A stretch of DNA of 64,000 nucleotides from Paraburkholderia xenovorans LB400 (GCF_000013645.1 NC_007952.1:620001-684000), one strand, 5' to 3'. Positions 15,952 through 25,013 are shown, counted from the first letter of the stretch. The notes: a model not told the origin generated them from the sequence alone. Program-made: numbers and translations.

Positions 15952-17612
15952 CTGTTCTCCAGATACCTCAGCAACTCGTCGACGGAGACCGGCTTGACGA
16001 AGAAGTGATGGAAACCCGCTTGCGTCGCACTCGCCCGAAACCCTGCGCTCGAATAGCCGGTCAACGCAATCAGCGTCAACGGGGCCGGGCGCGGGCGCTC
16101 GAGCAGCGCCCTGGCCACCTCGAAACCGGGCATATCGGGCAATCCCAGGTCGACGATGCCGACCGTCGCGGCGAACTGCTCCGCGAGTTCGAGAGCCGAA
16201 GCACCGTCGTAAGCGACCCTGCACTCGTGCCCGTGCATGTCGAGCAACGCAGCGAGGGCATCCGCGGAGTCCCGGTTGTCGTCGACGACCAATACCTTGT
16301 GTATCACGCCCGTTTGCGCCGTCTCGACGAAGATCTCGGCGTCGTCGCGAGCCATTTCCTCATGCGCGACCGGCAGCGTCACGACAATTTTCGAGCCCTT
16401 GCCGATTCCGTCGCTAAACGCTTCGACCGACCCGCCGTGATCCTGCACGAGCCGCTGCACGACCGTCAATCCAATCCCCAGTCCGGCTTCCTGCCTGCCT
16501 ATACCGCCCGCCGCCTGGGTGAACAGGTCGAATATGTGCGGCAGGATGACGGGATCGATGCCGATGCCGCGATCGGTAATCGCAACCACGACCTCGCTGT
16601 GCGAGTTCGTCACCGTGATATCGATGGTGTCCGGTTGAGGGGTGTACCGCGCGGCATTGTGGATGATGTTGTTGAATACCTGTTTCAGCCGCGCGACGTC
16701 GACGCGAACCGACAGCTGCTCCGGCGGACAGGTGACCCGAACCGTGTGCCCGCGCCGCCTGATTTCTGCCGCCGCTATTTCGATGCCGCCCTCGATAAGC
16801 GTATCGACCCGCACGACTTCAGTCTGCAGTTCGACCTTGCCGCGTGTGAGCCGTGAGACGTCGAGCAGATCCTCGACCATGCGGGACAGTTGCGCGGTTT
16901 GCCTTCCAATCACCGCGAACGCTTGCCCGGACCGGCTCCTGTCCGCTTGCGCCGCCAGTTCCAGCGACAGCGAAATCGCCGCCAGCGGATTGCGCAGTTC
17001 GTGCGCCAGCATCGCCAGAAATTCGTTCTTTCGAATATCCGCTTCTTCGAGCTCCGCGCGCTTGCGGCGAAGCTCTTCCAGCGCGAGCAGCATTTCCCGG
17101 TTCTGCTTTTCGAGTTCTTCGACCGGGCTCTGAGGCTTGCGGTGAGTGATCTGCTCGACGAGTTCTCCAAGCGCGCGCACCGAAAGGCGCGCCGTGCCGC
17201 GCGGCAGGAACATCTCGATCGTGACAATCGTGCCTTGCCCGGGCTGCGATTCGACGAAGAATCCGTCGGCCATGCGCTGACTGCCGAGAATGCCCACGCC
17301 CGCCGCGCCAGGGCGATGGCTGGCGTCGGCCAGCACCGCGTCCAGACGGGCGATGCCCGGCCCTTTGTCGCTGATCTGCGCGACCACGCATTGAGTGTCG
17401 CCGGCGTCCGTGGCGTCGCCGACGAAAAATGTCAGCATGCCGCCGCCCGCGAACTGAACCGCGTTGCGCGCGATCTCGGACACTGCGGTGATGAAACGCG
17501 TACGCTGCAGATTGTCGAGTCCGAACAGTTCGCCGATCTGACGCGAACGGTCCCTCACCGCGACGAGACTCAAATTGGAACTGACGGGCGTCGCCAGAAT
17601 TCGATGTCGCAT
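15948..17612 (-). CDS. hybrid histidine kinase with N-terminal RsbT/RsbW-like ATPase domain
   Basis: This 554-residue soluble protein has four parts. A GHKL ATPase domain similar to RsbT/RsbW occupies residues 1-140 (SEIARNAVQ N-box, SDKGPGIA G1 box, GVGILGSQRM). A coiled coil spans about 165-195. A histidine kinase core has phosphoacceptor His204 in LAHELRNP and a second HATPase domain. The C-terminal receiver has phospho-acceptor Asp488. There are no membrane segments. It starts one base after the stop of the SpoIIE-type phosphatase gene, so it is the last gene of the stressosome operon. The N-terminal domain may dock onto STAS-domain partners like RsbT, linking the stressosome to a phosphorelay. 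That wiring is inference. Confidence 0.85.
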   Translation of the reverse strand: MRHRILATPVSSNLSLVAVRDRSRQIGELFGLDNLQRTRFITAVSEIARNAVQFAGGGMLTFFVGDATDAGDTQCVVAQISDKGPGIARLDAVLADASHRPGAAGVGILGSQRMADGFFVESQPGQGTIVTIEMFLPRGTARLSVRALGELVEQITHRKPQSPVEELEKQNREMLLALEELRRKRAELEEADIRKNEFLAMLAHELRNPLAAISLSLELAAQADRSRSGQAFAVIGRQTAQLSRMVEDLLDVSRLTRGKVELQTEVVRVDTLIEGGIEIAAAEIRRRGHTVRVTCPPEQLSVRVDVARLKQVFNNIIHNAARYTPQPDTIDITVTNSHSEVVVAITDRGIGIDPVILPHIFDLFTQAAGGIGRQEAGLGIGLTVVQRLVQDHGGSVEAFSDGIGKGSKIVVTLPVAHEEMARDDAEIFVETAQTGVIHKVLVVDDNRDSADALAALLDMHGHECRVAYDGASALELAEQFAATVGIVDLGLPDMPGFEVARALLERPRPAPLTLIALTGYSSAGFRASATQAGFHHFFVKPVSVDELLRYLENR

Positions 17613-17613
17613 A

Positions 17614-18606
17614 TCAAAGCGCCTTGACTACTACAATCGTCGCGTCGTCACTGTCGCGCGCGAAGTCGCGATGCAGCACGCTGGCTATCAGGCTGGGGTG
17701 CCGGCTGATCAGGCCAGGATGACGGTTCAGGTTCCAGCGTGTGGTCAGCCCGTCCGTGGTGGCGATAAACACGCTGCCGGGTGCCCAGCGTGCTTCCGTC
17801 GGCCGAACCGAACGCATGTTGTAGCCGACGGTGCCGTCGGTGGAAAGCAGATGCTGCGTAGTCTCGCCCGCATTCACGATACCGACGATATTACCCACGC
17901 CTGCAAACGACAGGATGGCATTTACCGGGTCGAATCTGGCAATCGCCATCACTGCGCCGCGTGTCGCCTTGATACCCGAGTGGACATCGCGAAGCACTTC
18001 TTGCGGCAGAGCCGCCGGATCGGCGCGCATGAAAACGTCGACCGCGCGGCGCGACGCCTCCGCGGCGAGCGGTCCGTGGCCGAGGCCGTCGAGCAGGGTC
18101 AGCCAGAGATTGCCGCCCGCATGGCGCACCGACCATGCGTCTCCGTTGATGTCCTGCCCGCGCTTGGGCGTGGATTTGGCGCCCACCAGAAAGCGCGGGT
18201 GTTCTGCCGCGGCTTTTTCGCCGACGCGTGCAAACAGCGCCGTTCCGCAGCCCTGAATCGAGTAAATGTCGAAAACCGCCGAATGGCGTGCGATCGTGCC
18301 CAGGCCGGCGCCGAGACTCCCGCCCGTGGAAAAGCCATCCGAACACGCTGCGCCAAGATTGGCGATGCCGGGGCCGCGATCTAGAGCGATCACGTCGAGA
18401 CTGCTTGCCCCTGCATCGTCGGTGCTTTTCAGCACGATCTCGCCATGTCCCGCATATTTGAGTATGTTGGTGGCGGCTTCCGTGACCACCAGGGCCGCAT
18501 CCGCCTGAGATCTGTCAGGAAGGCCCAGTGCCTGCGCCATTTCGACAGCGCGCCTGCGCGCATGCGCCACGCCGCTCTTGTCGGCGAGGCTTAGCGTCGT
18601 TTCCAT
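17614..18606 (-). CDS. SpoIIE/RsbX-type phosphatase with N-terminal RsbT-like ATPase domain
   Basis: This 330-residue protein has a GHKL domain at residues 1-130, with N-box VTEAATNILKY and a G1 box (ALDRGPGIA). A PP2C phosphatase of the SpoIIE/RsbX class follows, with the metal-binding aspartates in DINGDAW (about 152-156) and DGLGHG (173-178). RsbX resets stressosomes by dephosphorylating RsbS and RsbR. Here a second switch-kinase domain is fused to it. The gene overlaps the end of rsbT by 16 bases, indicating tight coupling. Confidence 0.87.
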   Translation of the reverse strand: METTLSLADKSGVAHARRRAVEMAQALGLPDRSQADAALVVTEAATNILKYAGHGEIVLKSTDDAGASSLDVIALDRGPGIANLGAACSDGFSTGGSLGAGLGTIARHSAVFDIYSIQGCGTALFARVGEKAAAEHPRFLVGAKSTPKRGQDINGDAWSVRHAGGNLWLTLLDGLGHGPLAAEASRRAVDVFMRADPAALPQEVLRDVHSGIKATRGAVMAIARFDPVNAILSFAGVGNIVGIVNAGETTQHLLSTDGTVGYNMRSVRPTEARWAPGSVFIATTDGLTTRWNLNRHPGLISRHPSLIASVLHRDFARDSDDATIVVVKAL

Positions 18607-18980
18607 TGAATAATGCTCACTTTCGTTCCTACATCCACCGTCGACGAGATCTCGAACTCGTTGACGAGCCGGCGCGCGCCACCCAGGCCGAGCCCCATGC
18701 TTCTGGCAGTACTGAACCCGTCCTGTAGCGCTTTTTCGATGTCCGGGATGCCCGGACCGGTGTCCTCGAAAACCAGCTTGATACCAGTTCGCCCGTCACG
18801 CTCGATTTCCGAAATCGTGAGAGTGCCGCCTCGTCCGTGCACTAGCGTGTTACGCGCGAGTTCGCTGGCTGCCGTGACGAATTTCGTCCGGTCCAGCGTG
18901 CCGAACGCCAGCCGCGTGGCCCAATCCTGAACCGTCTTGCGAGCCAGATTGACCTGATCGGCCGAACGTATTTCAAGCAC
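18591..18980 (-). CDS. rsbT: RsbT-type serine/threonine switch kinase
   Basis: This roughly 129-residue protein consists of one GHKL ATPase domain with N-box SELARNTLVHGRGG, G1 box FEDTGPGIPD and G2 box STARSMGLGLGGARR. This is the size and pattern of RsbT, which phosphorylates RsbS and RsbR and is released from the stressosome upon stress. The GTG at 18980 is the first available common start. Conserved-looking residues (ITLSESVLEIR) just upstream suggest a non-standard start nearer the rsbS stop, so the N-terminus is uncertain. Confidence 0.88.
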   Translation of the reverse strand: MLEIRSADQVNLARKTVQDWATRLAFGTLDRTKFVTAASELARNTLVHGRGGTLTISEIERDGRTGIKLVFEDTGPGIPDIEKALQDGFSTARSMGLGLGGARRLVNEFEISSTVDVGTKVSIIQWKRR

Positions 18981-19000
18981 GGATTCGCTTAGGGTAATGA

Positions 19001-19372
19001 TCAGGACTCTCCCCCTTCTTCCAGCGACTTTCGCAGCAGAGCCATTCCCTTGTCGACATCGAGCGCTGTCCGGATACCGTGCAGCGACATGCCGAGCTCG
19101 ACCAGCGTGATCGCCACCGCCGGCCGCATGCCGACCAGCACCGTGGCCGCGTCCATCACCCGCGCCATTGCCGCGATGTGCCCAAGTGTGCGGCCAATGA
19201 ACGAATCCACTATTTCAAGGGCGGAAATGTCGATTAGCACGCCTTTTGCGCGCGTGCGTTCGATTCGCGACGTCAGGTCGTCCTGCAAGCTGAGCACCAG
19301 CTCATCGTGCAGCTCAACCTGAATCGACACAAGCAGGAATTCGCCGAGCTTGAGAACCGGGATTTGCTCCAT
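19001..19372 (-). CDS. rsbS: RsbS-type stressosome scaffold (STAS domain)
   Basis: This 123-residue protein is a single STAS domain that matches RsbS closely (EIVDSFIGRTLGHIAAMARVM, VLVGMRPAVAITLVELG). Ser57 in IVDSF is at the position phosphorylated by RsbT in Bacillus RsbS. It lies between rsbR and rsbT in the order typical of stressosome operons, with one base between the rsbR stop and its ATG. In Bacillus it forms the stressosome core together with RsbR. Confidence 0.92.
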   Translation of the reverse strand: MEQIPVLKLGEFLLVSIQVELHDELVLSLQDDLTSRIERTRAKGVLIDISALEIVDSFIGRTLGHIAAMARVMDAATVLVGMRPAVAITLVELGMSLHGIRTALDVDKGMALLRKSLEEGGES

Positions 19373-19373
19373 C

Positions 19374-20258
19374 TCAGTCGCCCTGCTTCGCGGTAGCGAT
19401 CTTCGTTACCGTCATGCCGACGCGCCGCAAGGCGATTTTCAGTGCTTCGGCCAGCGTGGCCTTTGTCACCACGTCACCCAGGTCGACACCGAGGTGCACG
19501 ATGGTCTGCGCGATCTGGGGGCGAATGCCGCTAATGATGCATTCCGCGCCCATCAGCCGTGCTGCCGCGACGGTCTTCAGCAGATGCTGGGCGACCAGCG
19601 TATCGACGGTCGGCACGCCGGTAATATCGATGATCGCAATGGCCGCCTCGTTCTCGACAATGGAATCGAGCAGGCTTTCCATGACGACCTGGGTGCGCTC
19701 GCTGTCGAGCGTACCGATCAGCGGCAATGCGACCACGGAGTCCCACAACCGGACAACCGGCGTGGTGAGATCCAGCAACTCCTGTTGTTGCCGCTCGATG
19801 ATCTGCTGGCGGCTCGCCTGATACGCTTCGATCGTGATCAGACCCAGGCTGTCGAGCGTTTGCGTGAGTTTCCACAATGCGTCGCCGAATGCCTCGGGAT
19901 TCTTGCCGAGCGATTTACGCAGCGCTTCGAACAGAGGCTCTTTCAGCGAAAACACGAACATGGCCGTTTCGACCGGGGAAAAACCCTGAATGACCCGCTC
20001 TCTGGACAGTGACACGAGGTGGGTGCGAACCGAATCCCATGTTTCGCCGGCAAGCTGGGCGTTGTAGTTTGTTTTGACCGCGCGTGCAAAGACGGCCAGA
20101 AACGAGCGCGCGGACTCGCGCAACTCAGCTTCTGAAATAACACCCTGGCGGATACCGCCGGACAGTTGTCCAGCCACCCACGCATTTAAAACGGTATCCC
20201 CGTCTTTTTCGAGGATGGTTGCCAACTCGTTTTGTTCGCTCAAAGTCCACTCCTTCAT
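19374..20258 (-). CDS. rsbR: RsbR-type stressosome sensor (N-terminal globin-like region plus STAS)
   Basis: This 294-residue protein has an all-helical N-terminal sensor region at residues 1-150 and a linker around 155-175. The C-terminal STAS domain (IAIIDITGVPTVDTLVAQHL, ISGIRPQIAQTIVHLGVDLG) is of the RsbRA type. Threonines sit in the positions phosphorylated by RsbT around TGVPTVDT, whereas the second Bacillus site has Ser in IISGIRP. It is the first gene of the minus-strand rsbR-rsbS-rsbT-phosphatase-kinase operon. Its N-terminal domain would set the signal; no cofactor motif is clear. Confidence 0.9.
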   Translation of the reverse strand: MKEWTLSEQNELATILEKDGDTVLNAWVAGQLSGGIRQGVISEAELRESARSFLAVFARAVKTNYNAQLAGETWDSVRTHLVSLSRERVIQGFSPVETAMFVFSLKEPLFEALRKSLGKNPEAFGDALWKLTQTLDSLGLITIEAYQASRQQIIERQQQELLDLTTPVVRLWDSVVALPLIGTLDSERTQVVMESLLDSIVENEAAIAIIDITGVPTVDTLVAQHLLKTVAAARLMGAECIISGIRPQIAQTIVHLGVDLGDVVTKATLAEALKIALRRVGMTVTKIATAKQGD

Positions 20259-20624
20259 GTCAGTTAATAGGACAGGAAGACATCATACAGGGGGCTTCGG
20301 GACGAGTTACATGTGGAGGGGCCAGTTGCCGTGCAAAACCATCAAAAAATTGCGTGCGCAACCTTTTTACCGAATCGGCTCTGAAAAATGAACGGCGCGT
20401 GGTCACTTCTACCGAGGAAAAACGCGGGCCGGTACGCAAGCGACAGGACGCCGGACGCGATGGGTATTCACTGCTCCGCCATAGCGCAGGGCTTGCCATC
20501 GGCGGTAGCTTCCGAAGACCGGATTTCTGCCGCGATAGATCCCTGGTTGACGATTGCCGCCAGCGAGATGCCGCCAGTCATATTGCTATTCCGCCCGGCT
20601 TTCCTCGAAATCGGCTGTGCCGTC
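20259..20624. other. promoter region of the stressosome operon plus degraded sequence
   Basis: These 366 bases contain the likely promoter of rsbR on the minus strand (AT-rich around 20335-20395). They also contain an open frame leading into the ketoisomerase remnant that shows no homology to the expected N-terminal half. Nothing else was recognised. Confidence 0.35.
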
Positions 20625-20816
20625 ACGCGTATCCATTTGAATCGACCGTGGAAGGGCTTGCATGTGCCCCCGTTGATCTGGGCAGCAGAGGTCAACTTCG
20701 ACCCGGGCTCGGTCGCGCTGGTTCTCGCGTCGGATGTCTACAACGAAGCGGATTATGTCCGGGACTACGATGACTATCTGGCGTTGATGAAAGAGCTGAC
20801 GCAAAAGCAGGTTTGA
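20625..20816 (+). pseudogene. C-terminal remnant of a FdtA/WxcM-type dTDP-sugar 3,4-ketoisomerase
   Basis: The last about 63 residues of this open frame (LNRPWKGLHVPPLIWAA, then GSVALVLASDVYNEADYVRD) match the C-terminal part of the cupin-fold family that isomerises dTDP-4-keto-6-deoxyhexoses. The N-terminal half of the cupin, with the catalytic histidines, is absent, although the frame stays open back to 20388 with unrelated sequence. It lies five bases upstream of a polytopic glycosyltransferase-like gene and suggests a decayed surface-polysaccharide locus. A short functional protein starting at an internal ATG cannot be excluded. Confidence 0.7.
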
Positions 20817-20820
20817 CTGA

Positions 20821-22395
20821 ATGGACCGCGTCGTAAGATTGACATCAGAGCCAAAGTCGGAGACGCACCGCCAACGCGTAGGCATGGTCGCCGCCGCTTT
20901 GTTCGTCGTGCTCGTTATTGTCGTGTTGCGGCTGGCGGTAATCGGAGGCTATCCATCTACGGACGAAGGCATCTACGAATACTATGCGCTGATTATCCAT
21001 GACCGGTTATCGCAAGACCTGCGTCTTCCGAATGACGGCATGTTGATGCTCTACCCGCTGCTAACGTCTTTCGTCTATTCGCTCAAGGTCAATCCAATTT
21101 TTGCGTTGCGACTGATTGATGTGGTTCCAGACGCGTTGGCCGCTGTCCTGATGCTGCGAATATCGGTCCGTCTGAGTGGAAGCCTGATAGCGAGCGCGCT
21201 CATTACCGCGCTGTTTTTTCTGCTGCTGAACCATCCGACATTTATTCAATATGGGTTCAAGAACAGCTTCTTCATAGCACTCTGTCCGTTGTTGTACGCG
21301 GTGATTCTGTTCCTGTCCGGCCAGCAGGCCGGTCCGGGCAGATTCTTTGCAATGGGAGTACTCGTTGCGCTCGGCGTACTCCTGCGAGAAACGCTACTTC
21401 TGTTCGCTGTGTTGGGGGCGGTCTCCATCTTCGTGGAGCGGGGTACTCGCGCACTGAAGTACTTTGTTGCAGGCGGATTGGCAACTGGGTCTCTCGTACT
21501 TATCGTGGCAATCGGCCTGCGAGGCCCCGGCGGCGTATCCAGCCTGATATCCGGCTATGTTGACACCGGCGTCGGATATGGGGCGTTTGGTGATTTGCGA
21601 TGGAAGCTCTTCAAGTCGAGCGGGCAACTCGCCGCGCAGGCAGCGGTCGCAGGGTTGGTCATGAGTCTGGCGGCAACGGTATGCATCGTCGTCGCGTCGA
21701 TTCGCGGAAGAACGAAGGAATATTTCAAACCTTTCGTTTTTTGGGCGGCTGCCGCGTTGATTCCGCTCGTTGAACCGCTCTCGAAACTGGGTCTGCCTTA
21801 CCATTTCTCATGGTCGCTGATCGGTCTGTGCAGTATCACGAGTCTGGGTTGGCGCGCCTGCCGTTTCAGTGGCCGGGTGCAAAAGCTCATTGGTAGCGGC
21901 GTGTGCATTGGCGTCTCTTTGCTGCTCGTATGGTCCCAGCTTCAATTCCAACGCGGCCTTTTTTGGGGACTCACTTATCCCGCTTTCAAGGAGACGCACG
22001 GGAAATATTGGGCCGAGGAGTCGATTCAGCGTAGCAATTATCTGCTCATGGCTGATCAGATCAAACGCATTGCTCCTGCTAACGCCACGCTGAGTTCGAG
22101 TGCCGCAATGCTGATACTGTATCCGCTCACGGGTCTTCGCCCGCCGTGTTACGGCGTCAGTAATCTGACCGTCACGGCTGTCACGCTGCATTTCAACGTC
22201 GAAGCCATGAGACGGGCCATTGAAAGTTGTCCAGCTGACGTGGTCGTAGTGACCCGGAGAGACTTGCCCGGTAGCTCGACCGTCGTGCAGGCGATCCGCG
22301 AACTGCCGCAGTATCGCCGCGTCGGCACGGTTGATGTTTCGACCGCCCGAGATTACGGAACCTCCAGCGCCGAGTTGTTCGTGCTCCAGCGTTGA
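20821..22395 (+). CDS. polytopic membrane protein, glycosyltransferase-39/83-like
   Basis: This 524-residue protein has about ten or more hydrophobic segments. An acidic motif (STDEGIYEYYA) follows the first membrane helix, the position where protein-mannosyl- and aminoarabinose-type GT-C enzymes carry their catalytic Asp/Glu. A soluble C-terminal region of about 120 residues follows the membrane part. GT-C enzymes transfer sugars from lipid carriers on the periplasmic side. GC content is lower than that of neighbours (runs such as TTTTTTCTGCTGC), which together with the adjacent ketoisomerase fragment suggests horizontally acquired polysaccharide genes. Donor and acceptor are unknown. Confidence 0.65.
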   Translation: MDRVVRLTSEPKSETHRQRVGMVAAALFVVLVIVVLRLAVIGGYPSTDEGIYEYYALIIHDRLSQDLRLPNDGMLMLYPLLTSFVYSLKVNPIFALRLIDVVPDALAAVLMLRISVRLSGSLIASALITALFFLLLNHPTFIQYGFKNSFFIALCPLLYAVILFLSGQQAGPGRFFAMGVLVALGVLLRETLLLFAVLGAVSIFVERGTRALKYFVAGGLATGSLVLIVAIGLRGPGGVSSLISGYVDTGVGYGAFGDLRWKLFKSSGQLAAQAAVAGLVMSLAATVCIVVASIRGRTKEYFKPFVFWAAAALIPLVEPLSKLGLPYHFSWSLIGLCSITSLGWRACRFSGRVQKLIGSGVCIGVSLLLVWSQLQFQRGLFWGLTYPAFKETHGKYWAEESIQRSNYLLMADQIKRIAPANATLSSSAAMLILYPLTGLRPPCYGVSNLTVTAVTLHFNVEAMRRAIESCPADVVVVTRRDLPGSSTVVQAIRELPQYRRVGTVDVSTARDYGTSSAELFVLQR

Positions 22396-22947
22396 CACGA
22401 ATGAATGTGCCGGGGGCACGCAACGGGACGCTGGCATTCGGTCCAGGCCAATGCCGCGTTCCGACGCTTGGCGTGTCGTCGCATTTGTTGCATCGACTGG
22501 TCCGCAGAGCGCGGCGCATGCAACAGCAATGTCCACGTAACGCGCCGGAATACCTGTTGCGATCGCAACCTTCAGATAAATCGATATCCTCACCGCAATT
22601 AGGTGTATAAGAGATCCATTGATCCCTCACGGGAGATGCGGCGGCGCCCCGGGAGAGTAAAAAGAGTAAAAGGCAAAAGGTCCTCTCGGTATTTTTTCCC
22701 TTCTCGCCGCGCAAGTATTACCCATATTTAGTTCTCTATTACCGGCGCACTTAGCGGCCGGTCCGATTCTTCCAGGATCAATTCGGGTATGTGGTTGCCC
22801 CGATCCTCGGTATGTCCTCAGCGCCACACGCAAACCGAACTTATTTTAAGCGGCACCGAATTCCCGGTGCTGCGGACCGACTATGCAGAAGCGAACCATG
22901 AAAAATCTTCACTATAAAGCGGCTTTGTCGTCGCACCGGGGTGGCAA
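22396..22947. other. gene-free region before the ice-binding-like lipoprotein gene
   Basis: These 552 bases have no convincing ORF and lower GC than the surroundings. The second half presumably holds the promoter and leader of the lipoprotein gene. A short hairpin at 22853-22870 (6-bp stem) and an AT-rich stretch at about 22901-22920 are the only notable elements. Confidence 0.35.
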
Positions 22948-24918
22948 ATGAATCACATACCGCGTTTCGCAAAACGGCTGAGCTGGTTGTCGGCAGTGTT
23001 CCTCATCGTATTGGCGGCAGGGTGCGGTGGTTCTTCGGACAATGTTTCCAACGGCGGTGATCAACCCGCTTCCGCGCCGGGTGGAACTCAGGACACGACC
23101 CGTCCCGCTGTCAGCGCCGCCGTGCCCGCGCCGGGCGCCACGGGTGTCGGCGTAACGACGAAGATCGCCGTCACTTTCAGTAAGGACATGAACCCGGCGA
23201 CGATTTCCGCGTCGAGCTTCACCGTCAGCGGTCCGGGCGCCACCCCGATTGCCGGTACGGTGAACTATACCGTCGGCTCAAGAGCCGCTGTATTCACGTC
23301 CACGAATGCTTCGCTGCCGGCAGGCACGGTTCTCACGGCAACGATAACCACTGCGGCGAAGGACGTTTCGGGTAACGCGCTGCAGAACAATTTCGTCTGG
23401 ACGTTCACCACGGCGGCCGCTCCGGATGTAACTCCGCCGACGGTATCGCTGAGCGTGCCTGCCGCGGGCGCCACCAACGCTGCCCTGAACACGCACATTG
23501 CTGCGACCTTCAGCGAAGACATGGATCCGTCGACGATCACGGCGACCAGCTTCACACTGACCGGCCCCGGCGGCGCGCCAGTCGCGGGTACGGTGTCCTA
23601 CGCGGCGGGTGCAAAAAGTGCCATCTTCACACCGACCTCGCCTGCGGTCCTGAGTGCGGCAACCGCCTACACTGCAACGATTACCACCGCTGCCAAAGAT
23701 CTTTCCGGCAACGCGCTAGTCAGCAAGTTTGCGTGGACGTTCACCACGGGAACCACCACGGACACGACGCCTCCGTCGATCGTATCGGCCAACCCGGCCA
23801 ATGGCGTGACCGGTGTTTGCACCAACAAGTCGGTCAACGTGACCTTCAGCGAGGCGATGGACCCGTCGACCCTTACCGGCGCGACGTTCACGGTCGCGGC
23901 GTCGAGCACGCCCGCCACACTGTTGTCAGGTACCGTTGCCTATGATGTGCCGAGCAAGGTGGCAACCTTCACCACAACCAGCCCGCTCGCGGCTAACACG
24001 AGCTACACCGCTACGGTCACGACCGGGGTGAAGGATCTTGCGGGCAATGCCCTGGCGTTGGCTTCGGTGACGACATTCACGACGAATTCGTCGCTGTGCA
24101 CGACGGCACCGGCATTGGGTGGCGCCCAGCCCTTTGGTTCGTTCGGTGGTAATGCATCGGTCACCAACGCCGGATTGAATTCGGTCATTCACGGCGACCT
24201 GGGTGTGAATGCCGCTTCAACGAAGATAACGGGGCTGACCGATTCGAGCGGCACCCACTTCACGACTACCACCAGCAATAACGGACTGGTAACGGGTCTG
24301 GTGTACACCCTCACTGCGCCTGCCAATTCGGTCCCGGGACTTGCGGTCACTCAGGCAAGCCTTGACGCCACGACCGCGTTCAATTCGCTGTCGCCGGCTT
24401 CGTTGCCGGGTGGTATCAACGTTGCGAGCCTGGCCCAGTGTCCGAGCTGTGGCGGCGCTGGAGGGGGGGCGGACGAACTCGCAGGCCGTACGCTTCCGCC
24501 GGGCGTCTATCTGTCCAGCACGGGTACGTTCGATATCGGCGGTGTTGGCCGCACGACAGCCAATCTGACGCTCGACGCGGGTGGCGATGCCAATGCAGTG
24601 TGGGTCTTCCAGACGGCAGCCGGTACAGGTACATTGAATGTCGGCTTGACCGGACCCGCGACACCCGCGGTGCCGATCCAGGTGTTGCTCGTCAATGGCG
24701 CCCAGGCGAAGAACGTGTTCTGGTACGTCCCGGCCGGTGCTGTTATCGGCACGGGATCCACGATGACCGGAACGATGCTGGCCAATGCGTCGATCACTCT
24801 GTCGACGGTAGGCGGAACACCTCCGACTGCCGTTATCACGACGCTCAACGGTCGCGCAATCGCATTGACCGCCGCGGTGACGATGGTCAATACGGTTATC
24901 AATCTGCCTTCACAGTAG
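22948..24918 (+). CDS. lipoprotein with three Ig-like (Big_5) domains and a DUF3494 ice-binding-like domain
   Basis: This 656-residue protein starts with a lipoprotein signal peptide (VLAAGC lipobox, Cys26). Three tandem repeats of about 105 residues follow at roughly 50-150, 155-265 and 270-383. Each has the phrases DTTPP-x-V, FSEDMDPSTIT and TYTATITTAAKDLSGNAL, the hallmark of SbsA/Big_5 Ig-like domains. The C-terminal part (about 395-655) matches the DUF3494 beta-solenoid found in ice-binding proteins (FGGNASVTNAGLNSVIHGDLGV, LAGRTLPPGVYLS, TGTMLANASITL). Family members bind ice or act as surface adhesins. No dedicated secretion genes lie nearby. Whether it binds ice is not predictable from sequence alone. 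Confidence 0.88.
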   Translation: MNHIPRFAKRLSWLSAVFLIVLAAGCGGSSDNVSNGGDQPASAPGGTQDTTRPAVSAAVPAPGATGVGVTTKIAVTFSKDMNPATISASSFTVSGPGATPIAGTVNYTVGSRAAVFTSTNASLPAGTVLTATITTAAKDVSGNALQNNFVWTFTTAAAPDVTPPTVSLSVPAAGATNAALNTHIAATFSEDMDPSTITATSFTLTGPGGAPVAGTVSYAAGAKSAIFTPTSPAVLSAATAYTATITTAAKDLSGNALVSKFAWTFTTGTTTDTTPPSIVSANPANGVTGVCTNKSVNVTFSEAMDPSTLTGATFTVAASSTPATLLSGTVAYDVPSKVATFTTTSPLAANTSYTATVTTGVKDLAGNALALASVTTFTTNSSLCTTAPALGGAQPFGSFGGNASVTNAGLNSVIHGDLGVNAASTKITGLTDSSGTHFTTTTSNNGLVTGLVYTLTAPANSVPGLAVTQASLDATTAFNSLSPASLPGGINVASLAQCPSCGGAGGGADELAGRTLPPGVYLSSTGTFDIGGVGRTTANLTLDAGGDANAVWVFQTAAGTGTLNVGLTGPATPAVPIQVLLVNGAQAKNVFWYVPAGAVIGTGSTMTGTMLANASITLSTVGGTPPTAVITTLNGRAIALTAAVTMVNTVINLPSQ

Positions 24919-24936
24919 GCCTGGCTGTGCCAGTCG

Positions 24937-24959
24937 GGTACCCGGCATAGCCGGGTACC
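24937..24959. terminator. perfect 10-bp inverted repeat after the lipoprotein gene
   Basis: Bases 24937-24946 and 24950-24959 are exact reverse complements with a 3-base loop, 18 bases after the lipoprotein stop. The stem is very GC-rich. No T-run follows, so it may stabilise the mRNA or act as a weak terminator. Confidence 0.5.
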
Positions 24960-25013
24960 TGCTTCCGGCACTACCTGTCCATGCAATTTCTTTTCACTTA
25001 TGAGCCATACGTC

